Of a stretch of 64,000 nucleotides of DNA, positions 1 through 10,680 are shown one piece after another; the first letter of the stretch is position 1; each line of letters begins with the position of its first letter. The stretch comes from Macrosoma leucophasiata. Taxonomy: Eukaryota; Arthropoda; Insecta; Lepidoptera; Hedylidae. The notes under the pieces are model-generated. The model had not been told where the DNA came from. It ran no database searches and saw only the letters and a list, made by a program, of their open reading frames with translations. The position numbers and the translations under genes were made by a program. The stretch covers positions 23,824,001-23,888,000 of the forward strand of contig JAWQUS010000007.1 in NCBI GenBank assembly GCA_036365455.1. Reading direction: 5' to 3'.

Positions 1-124
1 AGGCTCGCCACCTGTTACATGGGCCAAAACGTAACCGGCGAATCGTAGGTGTTTGCATGTATGCTTGAATGCATGCATTTACCTCTGCTTACCCCTTCGG
101 GGATTACAGGCGTGAAGTTACGTT
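1..124 (+). repeat. SINE-B, 3' part, cut by window start
   Basis: Matches the 3' third of SINE-B: CACCTGTTACATGGGCCAAA, then CCCCTTCGGGGATTACAGG and GTGAAGTTACG. Copies recur at 16.3, 25.8, 48.5, 50.6, 53.5 and 55.7 kb. Confidence 0.85.
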
Positions 125-270
125 TTTTTTGATGAAACATAACAAAGATGTAATCTTTAAACTGCCTTAATTCAAAGGTGATGACGGAAATGTTACTTGA
201 TTAAATTCTATAATTACTTTACATTGAAGTAAAAACATATCTCGTCGGGACGTGACGACCCACCGCCCAG

Positions 271-360
271 TGCAGTCAGTCAACCGAACAATGGCGGTCA
301 AACTATTCCAATAGTAAATAAAACAACACGTGATGGGCAGGAGGGTTCCGCGATAAAACT
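271..360 (+). repeat. Dispersed repeat fragment
   Basis: CAGTCAACCGAACAATG followed by a CCGCGATAAA motif matches 23281-23380 and partly 63362-63420. Probably the 3' region of a non-LTR element; the family is not resolved. Confidence 0.5.
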
Positions 361-367
361 ACTATGT

Positions 368-665
368 GTGTAAACGCACTAAGCCGAAGCTACGCGACGG
401 AAGTTCGTCGGCTGATTTTACGTTCCGTATTCGGCTGATATGTACACTATAAGTGCCCAACTTATGCGCCAGAACTTCTGTTGAGTGAGGTGTGTGTCGG
501 CATAGTGTGTGAACTTAGCAATCGAACCGAACTTCGGTCGTACGCCCGACTGAAGTTACGCTGTACGATATAATGCAGTAATTTTGACACAGTGTGTCAG
601 TAATTCAAATAGCATTCCAGGCGTAATAGTGCCGAACTTTCGTCGCGTAGTTTCGGCGTAGTGTG
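368..665. repeat. Foldback/TIR element
   Basis: The left end CACTAAGCCGAAGCTACGCG and the right end are imperfect inverted copies over about 45 bp (GCCGAAACTACGCGACGAAA on the complement). No coding capacity, so a MITE-like non-autonomous element. Confidence 0.65.
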
Positions 666-671
666 TTTTCT

Positions 672-893
672 ATCACCACACCGCGGACACTCCGCTAAAA
701 TTCCATACAAACGCTTAAATTGGTCTCTATTACATAGATATCAATCAGTGACGTGTATTTACACGTGCACCTGTGTGCGTAGCACGTAGAGAATACCAAA
801 CGTCTCCCATAAGAGGGGAGGAGGTTGGGTGAGGCGGGGAATCGGGCGGGACGTCGAGTGTCCATTCTATACGTAGTATTATTACATATTCTC
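672..893 (+). repeat. Dispersed repeat X, copy 1
   Basis: Matches 44568-44800 in inverted orientation over about 220 bp (GGTCTCTATTACATAGA ... GAGAATACCAAACGTC ... GGGCGGGACGTCGA). GC-rich core, no ORF. Transposon class unknown. Confidence 0.65.
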
Positions 894-1040
894 TGCTATC
901 ACTACGATCGCCAATCCGCTTGCCAAGCGTGGCGATTATGGCATATTCCCCCCTAACGACGCACAACACTGTTGTCGTCGGCTTTGGGGAAGGCTTTGTC
1001 CAGCTGTGGGCGTCATGCTGCTAGAGTGATGATGAAAAAG
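893..1040 (+). mobile_element. RTE-type LINE 3' fragment
   Basis: GCGATCGCTAATCCG-type and GGCTTTGGGGAAGGC motifs, then a GTGATGATGA run near 1026, resemble the ends of RTE elements at 18.9 and 63.4 kb. Heavily decayed. Confidence 0.45.
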
Positions 1041-1202
1041 TTATCTTTGTATCAACACACCAATTAGTTCTTTTAAGATAAGCAATACACACAAAAATGC
1101 CTGATGTTAATCTTTTCAAAACACAAAACTAAATATGACAATTATTACAGCAGATGGTTTTATCATAAGGAACGATTATGTAAGATGATTAAGTTTCTTG
1201 CT

Positions 1203-1312
1203 CCTGGGTTCCACCAAGATATTTGTTAAAGTCAAAGTTATTGAACCATTTCACAACTTAAAGAAATCTGTTAAAGTTAGAGAAGGATGTGAAATGTTAC
1301 AATAACTGTCGC
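1203..1312. repeat. Palindromic MITE remnant (CCTGGGTT type)
   Basis: CCTGGGTTCCACCAAGATAT and AGAAGGATGTGAAATGTTAC match the foldback element at 62726-62870; the right arm is mostly lost. Confidence 0.6.
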
Positions 1313-1525
1313 CCAGATGTTTAAATGTGTGTGTTAAATTGTTTATGTATTTTGTTAAAGTCAAGGTGTGAGTTTCGTAGTAATGGACGATTTTTGTAGT
1401 GTGAGTGTGTTTCACACGTATTTCCCCCCGCAAAAAATTACAGACTGTTTTGCATCGGTAAAAAACGCTATGGCTACTCCCCTCCGGTCCGCCGCGACCG
1501 GTGGGCCAAGTTGCTCTAGGCTCAG
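1313..1525 (+). repeat. CATAGAGCAAC-type element, 5'-truncated
   Basis: Matches the interior and 3' end of the elements at 29116 and 59591 (AGATGTTTAAATGTGTG, GTGAGTTTCGTAGTAAT, CCGCCGCGACCGGTGG, TTGCTCTA). The 5' end is missing. Confidence 0.7.
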
Positions 1526-1894
1526 ACCCAACGGTCTGTTACCACGAGGCCTTGTTAAGAAAATCTTATATAGGTTTCCAAGTTTCCACTGTAGTATTAT
1601 AACTTGATATGTTCTTAGGTTTTCGCGAGCTACACTCATTGAAATAAAACTATTTTTACGGATTTATTTCAATGAGTATTATAACTTGCCTCGGAAAGGT
1701 CGCAAAACCTCCATTCTCTCTAACAACTCAATTATTCCCGATCTCGCTTACTTGAACACTCACTTTGAAAACGTTTACGGAAGATTGGAGCTTTCATTTT
1801 CATGTTCTGACTTCTACAATGTTAATAATTTATTTCTGAGTTGGAAGTAAATAATTTGTCTCAAAAAGTATGTTAACCGCTGTTTTTTTTTCAA
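1526..1894. other. No gene or further repeat recognised
   Basis: Apart from the Penelope fragment at 1609-1680, AT-rich DNA without a supported feature. Confidence 0.5.
1609..1680 (-). mobile_element. Penelope-like 3' end fragment
   Basis: GGTTTTCGCGAGCTACACTC and TGAAATAAAACTATTTTTAC match the terminal region of the Penelope remnant at 45600-46165. Confidence 0.55.
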
Positions 1895-2118
1895 GTAGTT
1901 CGCAGTGCACTTGGATGTTAAGTGACGACTGCAGCCACACAAAATCCAGAGGTTAAAATGCAGATGCGTTGCCACCCCTGAAACCTTAGTTTTTATGTCT
2001 CTGTGATAGTTATTACGGGGCCATACATTACCAACTAACCGGAACACGATAGTGCTGAACACTACCATTTGGCGGCAGATAGATTAAGTAATGCGGTGGT
2101 GCCAACGCCCGCGAGCTG
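1895..2118 (-). repeat. SINE-A, old diverged copy
   Basis: Complement shows the SINE-A core (GCGGTGGTGCC, AACACGATAGTGCTGAACAC, GATGTTAAGTGACGACTGCA) with about 20% differences by eye. Confidence 0.75.
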
Positions 2119-2120
2119 GT

Positions 2121-2440
2121 TCTTTATGTATTTTTGAGTTGTGTTCAATAAAGTTGGTGGCATTGATATAGTTTTATTACAGTGCCCGTGTATAGTGAAA
2201 TAGAATAATAGTGCTAAAACACGGCCTTTCAAGTTTCCTCCAAAACTTCATAGTAAATGTACTGGTAAAGTAGCCATCGCTTTATTCGAATTACTGACGG
2301 TGACTCAATTGACTGCCATAATAAATAATTGACTGACTGACTGATTCTTACTATTACGTTGCTTTTACATACGAATACGAAATATCGTTTTACTTGACAC
2401 TGGAAATATGCAATTTTAACTTAAAATAAAAAGATACACC
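2121..2440 (+). repeat. SINE-C, 5'-shortened copy
   Basis: TTGGTGGCATTG, AAACACGGCCTTTCAAG, CTCCAAAACTTCAT, the GACTGACTGACTG run and ATCGTTTTACTTGACACTGG are shared with copies at 5.9, 28.2, 42.5, 44.2 and 45.2 kb. Confidence 0.75.
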
Positions 2441-2635
2441 TAAAGGTAGTATAGGCACGTGTAAATTGTTAATTTTCGTGTCGATGAATAATATAAATAT
2501 TGTAAACATCACGTAACGATACTTTCATACAAATTGTCGATGAATCAATTTTAATTATTATTAATTGATATCAATTCAAATCTTCACAGTAATTATTTAT
2601 ATTCGTGAGGCAAGGAAACCTGTTGCCAATAATAA

Positions 2636-2975
2636 TAATATAATAATAATGGCAACCCATTATACGTCGCACTGCTGGGCACGAGTCTCTCCCCTCTTTG
2701 GGGGGAGACCTGGAACTTACTCCACCACGCTGCTCCAATGCGGATTGGTGGAGATACGGGTTAGTGGTCAACCCGGTGTCGGATGTTTTCAAACCGCCCA
2801 TAAGGCCTCCGACAAGGTTTAACGACTGCTATCTATCGATGGCAACCGAAACCGACGGCTTAACGTGCCCTCCGAAGCACGGAAACGCGCATTTAATTTT
2901 ACCACTAGCGGTCACCCATCACACTACCCGACCGCGCCCGTAGTGCTTAACCGAGTCTACTCGTGACCACGGCCG
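2636..2975 (-). repeat. 5S-rRNA-derived SINE
   Basis: The complement carries GGTTAAGCACTACGGGCGCG, then GATGGGTGACCGCT, closely resembling the 5S rRNA promoter region, and the body and 3' end of the complete copy at 27578-27934. Its 3' end is an ATT/TAA microsatellite. Confidence 0.8.
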
Positions 2976-3685
2976 TTGCATTACGGCCGAAACGTCGAGT
3001 GTCGAGGTAAATACTTCGATTAAAATAGTACGCGATTAAGTTCCGTTTACAATATAAAAATAATATGGTCTTCTCCAACCATTTTGATAGCCTTCAAATT
3101 TCGTTTCACCTTGAGCGTTTTCCCTACTATCGAAATAAATCTCTGTTTCCACATCGATAAGAGTGTGTATTTTATAAATTTAGCCAATGTTTCTTTACGA
3201 TTCGTCGTAGATTGTGATATGATTAACTCGCAATTTTACTACTATTATTAACATTTATTACAATAGTATGACGTACTGAAATTGTAATGATTCATTTATT
3301 TATGTTTAATTCATTAATTGGTTGTAAATATGGACGTAATACGTTAAAAGTATGGCTTTGTATTACGCCTAATTCCGCGCGTTGTCTTTAGCCACTATAT
3401 TACAGGGTTATTTTCCTAAAAAGTTAAATGAGCGCAACGGAAAGCCTCACAACCTTTTACATTAGTCCTTAAAATCACACCAATCTCAAGCAGAGTTCTT
3501 TCCAGCTCACCAGCAACGCCCTAAATCGAGGTTCAGACCCGCAGGAGTCTCCCTTAGGCAGTTACTAAAATATTTAGGTTGAGAATCATTTGCCTTCGCC
3601 TCTAGTTCGGTGAAGTGAACGATAATGTCTCGAGATAAACCGTCTGCATTCGCTCAGTTAAAATAAAAATGAAATTGTGTAAATA
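2976..3685. other. No gene or repeat recognised
   Basis: AT-rich DNA. I see no supported ORF, RNA gene or repeat structure. Confidence 0.5.
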
Positions 3686-4025
3686 TCTAAACTAATATTA
3701 TAAAGAGGTAATATTTTTTGGTTTGTTTGTAATGAATAGGCTCAATAACTACTGGACCGATTTTAAAAATTGTTTCACTATTCGAAAGATACATTATCCA
3801 CGGGTAACATGGGCTATATTTTATTTTGGAAAAAAATAAAATATAGCCCAGGATTTTACGGACGCAAGGTGTAAAAAATGAACCAGAAAAGTTACTTATT
3901 TTGGGTACACTGCCTGAACTAAGATATCGAGGAAGGCTTTAGGCTATATCTATAATCATCACGCTAAGACGAATAGGAGAGGGTAGGTAACATTGCACCC
4001 GCGCGTAGCCGGGGCGGGCCGCTAG
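3686..4025 (+). mobile_element. Non-autonomous Helitron
   Basis: Begins TCTAAACTAATATTATAAAG and ends GGGGCGGGCCGCTAG|T, matching the TC...CTAG rule. An internal hairpin (GGGCTATATTTTATTTT and its complement) lies at 3809-3862. No Rep/helicase coding. Confidence 0.7.
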
Positions 4026-5084
4026 TATTTTAATATAATGATGTATCAAATGTGTGTTTGTTTGAAAAACGCATTGCAACTTCAGCCTTGACAAAGTGAA
4101 ACATTTGTTCAAGGCTTGAATTATTTCGTTTATTTATAAAATAAATTTATCGAGTTTTTAATCTTTACTTCAATTGCATTACCTCTGAATTATTTTTAAT
4201 AAAATCAGTTATTTAACTTACACTAAAAACGCTAATAGAATAGCTTGTTTGGTTTGAAAGTAGATAAGATTTAGCAAACATTCCTTAGAAGATATTGATT
4301 TAGATAATATTATTTGAGTTGGGCTTTCCAAATTATCAGGTATTATCGGTATTAGTGTCATATCACGCAATACACGTGGTTATGCGGTATTCGACGACGT
4401 CTATTGTTTATTATTGCTACATGATACCTATTGTGTCTTATTGATATCTGTTCAGTGATTTGGGTATGATAAGAAGGAAGCAGACAATATGTCATTCATG
4501 TTTTTATTAAGAGTCATTATTATCCATTTATTTCAGCTTTAAATAAACTGTTTTGTTTCTCTATGTATTCTCTCATATAATGTAGGGTTCGATCATGTTT
4601 ATTCTAATAATTTATCTGATAACATAAAAAGTTTATTAGTGTTTTTCAAAGACTCTAATATCTTTGGTGTTTTTACAGTCGATAGTCACTCTTCTAACTA
4701 TAGATCATAATACTTCTAATGCTTAACTGGCGTCAAAGTATCGTTTAGTTTTTTTTTTGTTTTCACTTTCTATAGACTGGTGTTAGTTGGTTACGAAGTT
4801 ATTTCTTTATCGTAATTAACGAGTTAAACGACTTCATTTCTAGGAACTTGTTAAATGGTTGCATAACAGATACCTACATTTTAATATGGCGACTACGTTG
4901 TCATCAGAGTAAGTTTGGAGGCTCCCAAAATAACCCTCTCATATCAACATCACGACTGTATTTCTTGTTTCGGAAGCTTATCAGTATGGGCCAACTGTCG
5001 CAAATCTAATATGATTGATAATATATTGGAAACATTAGAAATTATAATAAAATATACGCTTATGTTGTCCCTCGTCGACCAACA
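4026..5084. other. Unique AT-rich intergenic DNA
   Basis: No supported gene, RNA or repeat; only short T-runs. Confidence 0.5.
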
Positions 5085-5260
5085 TATTAGCTTAGGAGTG
5101 GGCTCATCTATAGGAGGCGAGTCACCACCTACCTTACGTCGGATTCAATAATGTGAGATGTTGAATATAGACAGGTGCCGGATATCACTCCATAGACCCA
5201 ACCATCTCCCTCCAGTTCATTCCCATAGTTTGATCGTGACCATCTTATCGTTTCTCGGAT
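5085..5260 (+). repeat. Dispersed repeat, short copy
   Basis: GGCGAGTCACCACCTACCTT and AATGTGAGATGTTGAATATA match 52615-52740. Probably the 3' UTR of a non-LTR retrotransposon; family unresolved. Confidence 0.55.
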
Positions 5261-5473
5261 TCTTAAGTTTGTGAAACAAAAAAGTGAATGTCTTAATGCG
5301 TTTAAAGCCAAAGCAAGCGTCAGGGAAAGTGCAAACATAATTTGAATGGAAACATTGTGCTGTGCAAAACAAAAAACAAGCTTCACCTTGCACGTGACCG
5401 ACAAACACATGACCGTGAATTCGATGCCATCGTTTATACGATTGCATTTATAACGGCTCTATATAAAATTGTT

Positions 5474-5690
5474 TTATATTATTTCGCATTAACACATGCT
5501 TGTGAAATATATTTTATTTTTAAGCTGCTACCATAAAGCAATGCAATAGATGTGAAGGAAAGATTTGACAAATCGGGCAGGACTTCAGTAGCTCAATTGG
5601 AAGAGAGGCTGGACTAGATTCCCAGTAGGCCGCGAGTTCGAGTCTCGCCTGAAGTCAAGTTTTTCTTTCCATTTTTCTTTAAAAATAAAA
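5474..5690 (+). repeat. SINE-T with tRNA-Tyr-like module
   Basis: Bounded by a perfect 16-bp direct repeat TCTATATAAAATTGTT at 5458-5473 and 5691-5706, so 217 bp inserted as a unit. It begins TTATATTATTTCGCATTAAC, contains a complete tRNA-like fold near the 3' end and ends TTTCTTTAAAAATAAAA. Other copies: 31015-31290 (-), 41212-41600 (+) and 46995-47290 (+). Confidence 0.82.
5581..5657 (+). tRNA. tRNA-Tyr-like pseudogene in SINE-T
   Basis: Perfect 7-bp acceptor stem (GACTTCA/TGAAGTC), D arm TAGCTCAATTGGAAGAG, T arm GCGAGTTCGAGTCTCGC. Compared with insect tRNA-Tyr as I know it, the GTA anticodon is gone (loop CTAGATT). A pseudogene or Pol III promoter module rather than a decoding tRNA. Confidence 0.75.
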
Positions 5691-5877
5691 TCTATATAAA
5701 ATTGTTAGTGCGTATATCAACGTAACACTTAAAAAGTGATTAAACACGCAAATTCTGGTGCTGTAATAAAATATTGAATACATTTTCAATGTCATTTCAA
5801 TAATAACCGTGGTTAGTTTGTTTTAAAATTGGGCACTTAACCTAGGCTTCCAAAATCCTTCCATAAACAGTTATTAG

Positions 5878-6295
5878 GTTTTGGCGGGAACCTTGAAAGA
5901 GGCGTATGGTGCTCTTATTTTATTTCATTTTCTTGGTGTATTTTTAAGTTATATTGCATAAAATTGGTGGCATTTTGTTTGATATAGGTTTATTACAGTC
6001 CCCGTGTAAAGTGAAATAGAATAACAGTGCGAAAACACGACCTTTCAGGTTGCCTCCAAAACTTCATTGTAAATGTTCTGGTAAAGTAGCCATTGCTTTA
6101 CTCGAATAACTTGATTGTAACTCACTTGACTGACATATTATACTTGATAACTTTTATACTTGATACTTACATATTATACTTGATGACTATATTATACTAA
6201 CTTTTACGCTGCTTAAATAAATATGAAATATCGTTTTACTTGACACTGGCAATATGCGTAATAAGGATGCCATAAAAACAAAAAAAAAAAAACAG
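5878..6295 (+). repeat. SINE-C, near full length
   Basis: From GGCGGGAACCTTGAAAGAGG through AAACACGACCTTTCAGGTTG to TGACACTGGCAATATGCG and an A-rich tail. No ORF. Confidence 0.8.
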
Positions 6296-6720
6296 TTATT
6301 AGATATAAAGTACTTACATAACTCTAGCAGCAGATATAACTTTAAGGCGACTTTTGGTAACGAGACATGCAGTGTCATTATCTTTTTTACAGTGCAGTAA
6401 TTGAAAGGGAAGGGTGAGGCACGTATTGATTGCAGAGTTGGGCAAGTAACAAACGAAGTCACCTGCAAGTCTACGGTGTTTTGTTGAGACTTACCAAACA
6501 GAGAACATGGAGAGTCAAGCGTGGCTCTGTATCTCTGTATCTCTCTGTAGTTTTACCCATACATATTTTATATTCATCTCTTTCTTTTATATATTTCATT
6601 GGCTTTGAAGACTCTTGATACTATACCTGATCTAACTGTGAGTGATGTGTGATAACTGTGATAAGTAATGTAAGTGACTGAGATATGTAGATAACTATGA
6701 GTCAGTTACCCAATAAGTAG

Positions 6721-7207
6721 TCTAGTATTAACAGGCGACTTCTGCTAGACTGGGATCCTGGGTTGGAACCCCGGATCGGAGACTAATATAGATAAAGATG
6801 CATCATCCTATATCGCTGGTGCTTTTGGGATTTTTCCATTTTCTGGAAGTTTCCCAGTGCCACCCTCGGAGTGTTGGATGGTCCCGGAGTCAATAAGCTC
6901 ACCATCTGTTACGTGAGCTAAAACGTAACCAGCGAATCTTGTATGTTTGCATGTATTCTTCAATGCAGTGATTCCTAAAGTGGTCCATATAGACCCCCAG
7001 GGGTCTATGGGAGACTCGATGGGGTCTACGTATATGCGTAAATAAAAATGGGATATATGGGAAAGTGATATAAATAAATGTTAGCAAGGGGGTCCACCGA
7101 AACCAGAAAATATTGAAAAAAATGATTGAAAGGGGTCTACAAGAAAAAATAGTTTGGGAACCTTTGCTTAATGCATGTATTTAACTTTGCCTACCACTAG
7201 GGCGAAT
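6721..7207 (+). repeat. SINE-B, diverged, split by a hAT-like MITE
   Basis: CCTGGGTTGGAACCC (box B remnant), TTTCCCAGTGCCACC, AACGTAACCAGCGAATC and, after the insertion at 6966-7166, GCATGTATTTAAC. An older copy than those at 16 or 50 kb. Confidence 0.7.
6966..7166. mobile_element. hAT-like MITE inside SINE-B
   Basis: Ends CAGTGATTCCTAAAGTGGTC and TTTGGGAACCTTTG are imperfect terminal inverted repeats of hAT style, flanked by related 8-mers (CTTCAATG/CTTAATGC). A second copy is at 23046-23250. Confidence 0.65.
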
Positions 7208-7358
7208 ACATTCGGGAAGTTAATTTTTTTTTCGTTTTATCCATGAAGCTGTAGCCATAGATAATTAGAGACAACACTCTAAATACCTACTTGAAGACCG
7301 GTAAAACTATCGTTATTCCCGTCTATATGGACCAAATGTGGACCCTCTTTATAAATGT

Positions 7359-7653
7359 TTTTTACTGGTGGTAGAGTTCCAGCGACGGAGCTCGCGGGCG
7401 TAGGCACCACCGCATTACCTAATATACTTGCCGCTAAATGGTAGTGTTCAGCACTATCGTGTTCCGGTCAGGTGGTAATGTACGGCCCTGTAATTTCAGG
7501 CACAGAGGCATATCACCTAATGCCTCAGGAGTGGCAGCGCATCTGCATTTTGACCTCCGGTCATTGTGTGAGTGATTATAGGCTGCAGTCATCACTTAAC
7601 ATCAATGTGAACTGCATGCTTGTTTGCCACTTTCATTACATAAAAAAAAAAAA
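7359..7653 (+). repeat. SINE-A copy
   Basis: Starts TTTTACTGGTGGTAGAG, then the GGAGCTCGCGGGCGTAGG hairpin region and AGCACTATCGTGTTCCGGTC, ending TTACATAAAAAAAA. Near full length. Confidence 0.85.
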
Positions 7654-7974
7654 TGTATTGTAAAGTTAAGAGATTTGTGAGTAAATATTTGACTCAAGCT
7701 GTTGTTCGTAGTATTGGCTCCATTTATATCTAGCTACATAGTTTTATCTGACCTATTTGGTCAATGTTGATCCCTTGGTATCCTCGAACCTTTGCCTCCA
7801 TCTCTTTCAACTGTGAACACTACCTCGAAAATCGACCTCTGCATTTACATTCGTATTATAGGTATATCGGTTTCATCATTCTCTCATTTGTCATTCTTTT
7901 TGCGTGTCCAATTCATCCGAGTATGCCTTTTCTAAATTTACACCGATTCTTATTCATCTAATATTCTCTACTTA

Positions 7975-8129
7975 GGGCGTCCACACAAAACTGCGATGCG
8001 ATGGGTTTTCTTCTGACATATTGAAGATATGGTCAACGGGATCGCATCAGAGCAATTCGTATCGCATCGCAGTCAGTACTACATCTGTATTGCGAACGCA
8101 ATGGGTGCGTGATACACATACATCGCATA
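7975..8129. repeat. TIR element of the GCGATGCGATG type
   Basis: AGGGCGTCCACACAAAACTG then repeated GCATCGCA/TGCGATGC words. The same end appears on the complement at 20790-20806. The right terminus is unclear because a Helitron starts at 8130. Confidence 0.5.
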
Positions 8130-8651
8130 TCTATACAAATAAATAAAATTGGAGTGTCTGTTTGTAATATTAAAATAACCGATTTTCACTAAATACATAT
8201 GTATACACGGTACATATACCAAAACAATTTTTTTTACAATTTTTGTCTGTCTGTCTGTTTGGCTAATCTTGGGAACGGCTTAGCCGATTTTGACGGGACT
8301 TTTACTGGCAGATAGCTGAAGTGATAAGTAGTAACTTACTTAGGCTACTTTTATCTCCATACATACAGACATACCTACACACAAATAAGTAGAATTGGAG
8401 TGTATCCGACTTTGACGGGACTTCCACGGGTAGGTAGCTGATGTAATAAGGAGTAACTTAGGCTACTTTTATCTCCATACATACATACATACATACATAC
8501 ATACCTACATACAAATAAATAGAATTTGAGTGTCTCCGATTTTGATGGGACTTTCACTGGCAGATAGCTGATATAATAAAGAGTAACTAAGGCTACTTTT
8601 ATACTAGCTGCGCCCACGACTTCGTCCGGGTGAAGTCGCGGGCACAGCTAG
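8130..8651 (+). mobile_element. Helitron with internal tandem repeats
   Basis: Starts TCTATACAAATAAATAAAAT, ends with hairpin CCGCGACTTC-type arms then GGCACAGCTAG|T. Between 8311 and 8600 a unit of about 120 bp (GACGGGACTT ... GGCTACTTTTATCTCC) recurs about 2.5 times with CATA microsatellite expansion. No helicase ORF. Confidence 0.8.
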
Positions 8652-8779
8652 TCTAACATAAAGTCGACTAAAACTGATTTATATGCAATGAAAATTATAT
8701 TGGCGTAAAGACAGTAATTGAATCTGATTTGAATTAAGCAGTAACGAATAAATACAAATGTCTATAATTAACATGCTGT

Positions 8780-8992
8780 TAGGTTTTCGCGAGCTACACT
8801 CATTGAAATAAAACCAATCCGACGTTTTATTTCAAATCAACCCGACGTTTCGGTCGCTTTTCAGCTTCCATGATAATGAATGGACGAATGAATGATGCTG
8901 TCAGACAAATGTCACCCCAGTCTGCCCGAGACCACGGAAGCTGAAAAGCGACCGAAACGTCGGGTTGATTTTAAATAATTCATTTTAGTTTT
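8780..8992. mobile_element. Penelope-like 3' ends in inverted arrangement
   Basis: Left part reads CGACGTTTCGGTCGCTTTTC and right part is its complement GAAAAGCGACCGAAACGTCG, with Penelope 3' flanks (TTTTCGCGAGCTACACTC; CAGACAAATGTCACC). A head-to-head palindrome about 210 bp long. Confidence 0.6.
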
Positions 8993-9083
8993 ATATACGC
9001 GAGATAAGACAACAAGTTTTATATCAATATTTGTAACTAGTTTGTAAATTGCCTGCTGAAATTGTAACATTTCCAAGCTCCAT

Positions 9084-9376
9084 TTCTACTGGTGGTAGAA
9101 CTCCAGTGACGGAGCTCGCGGCCGTAGGCACCACCGCATTACCTAATATACTTGCCGCTAAATGGTAGTGTTCAGCACTATCGTGTTCCGGTCAGGTGGT
9201 AATGTACGGCCCTGTAATTTCCGGCACAGTGGCATAACACCTTAGGCCTCAGGAGTGGCAACGCATCTGCATTTTGACCTTGGTCTTTGTGTGGGTGTCT
9301 ATAGGCTGCAGTCATCACTTAACATCAATGTGAGCTGCATGCTTGTTTGCACTTCCAGAACATAAAAAAAAAAAAA
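9084..9376 (+). repeat. SINE-A copy
   Basis: Complete core, from CTACTGGTGGTAGAACTCC to ACATAAAAAAAAAAAA. Confidence 0.85.
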
Positions 9377-9755
9377 TTCCAGGCTTTTATGAGCAACATA
9401 AGCAAAAACTTGTTTGCCATTTAAACTATCGTAACTATCTATATTAGAATTTAAGTAAGCTACATGAATTCCGATAATAAGGATCATATACTTTTCTTTT
9501 ACGCTCTTGCATTTGTATCGGCCTTGTGACAGATAAATATTGAGGTTAATTGGAAATTAAGAAAACGAGAGCTTCAATGCTACCTATGAATGATATCCTA
9601 ATGCAATAAACAAAAATCAGTGTAGTAGGTACTCGTCCGAAATAAGACTTAGGTACTTGGTTTTTTTTGTTCGAGCGGCAGTTAACGTGATTACCTAACT
9701 CTTCCTTTAACTTAAGTGTAATTCTTACATTTTTTTATTTTTTGCAATAACACAT

Positions 9756-10110
9756 GTGTATTTTAGAATTGAAAGAAAAATGGAAAGAAAAGTTAGACAT
9801 TTTTGTGTGAGTAATTGTTTGTTGAGCACACACCGACTGGACACCTGGCAGTGCTCAACGGTGCGGTTTTCACGTTCGTTCCTGCCCAGAACGTGTAAAT
9901 TGTGGAACGAACTTCCCTCTGAGGTGTTCCCTAGGTGCTACAATATGGGGTTCTTCAAAAATGGCGTCAAAAGAGTCCTTCAGGGCTGGCAGCGCGTTGG
10001 CAACTCCCCTGGTGTTGTAAATGTTCATAGGCGACGGTGACCACTTTCCATCAGGTGGCCCGTTTGCTTGTCTGTCAATCTTCAGACATAAAAAAAAAAA
10101 AAAAAAAAAG
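9756..10110 (+). mobile_element. CR1/Jockey-like LINE 3' end, 5'-truncated
   Basis: The ORF tail HRLDTWQCSTVRFSRSFLP, then LWNELPSEVFP and GWQRVGNSPG, ending TGA at about 10038-10040, with a 3' UTR and poly(A). The C-terminal reverse-transcriptase ORF motif LWNELPSEVFP is typical of these non-LTR elements. The copy at 33424-33968 (-) is longer. Confidence 0.8.
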
Positions 10111-10382
10111 CATCAGTGCAACTTTTACACCAATCTAGGCTTGTGTCTGACAATATGATGTGGACATTACGTAATTTGAGGTATAAATATCAAACGTTTC
10201 TTATTATTTTTAATGATATCACTAAAGAATAATTAATAATTAAAGTACAAAATATTTACTTATTGACGTGCATATGTAAAGATTAAAAATACAACGGTTA
10301 TATAAGTATACATTAAGTAATATTATACCTACTAACATTAAGTGATAAAAATACTGAAAATATTTCTAAGTGAAAAGTAGAT

Positions 10383-10670
10383 TTTTACTGGTGGTAGAGC
10401 TCCAGTGACGGAGCTCGCGGGCGAAGGCACCACCGCATTACCTAATATACATGCCGCTAAATGGTAGTGTTCAGCACTATCGTGTTCCGGTCAGGTGGTA
10501 ATGTATGTCCCTGTAATTTCCGGCACAGGGGCATATCACCTTAGGCCTCCGGAGTGGTTACGCATCCGCATTTGACCTTGGTCTTTCTGTGGTTGTCTAT
10601 GGGGTGGCTACAGTCATCACTTAACATCAATGTGAACTGCAAAATTACTTGCCACTTCCATTGCATAAAA
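10383..10670 (+). repeat. SINE-A copy with 10-bp TSD
   Basis: Flanked by AAAAGTAGAT at 10373-10382 and 10671-10680. This fixes the SINE-A 5' end at TTTTACTGG and shows insertion by target-primed retroposition. Confidence 0.88.
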
Positions 10671-10680
10671 AAAAGTAGAT

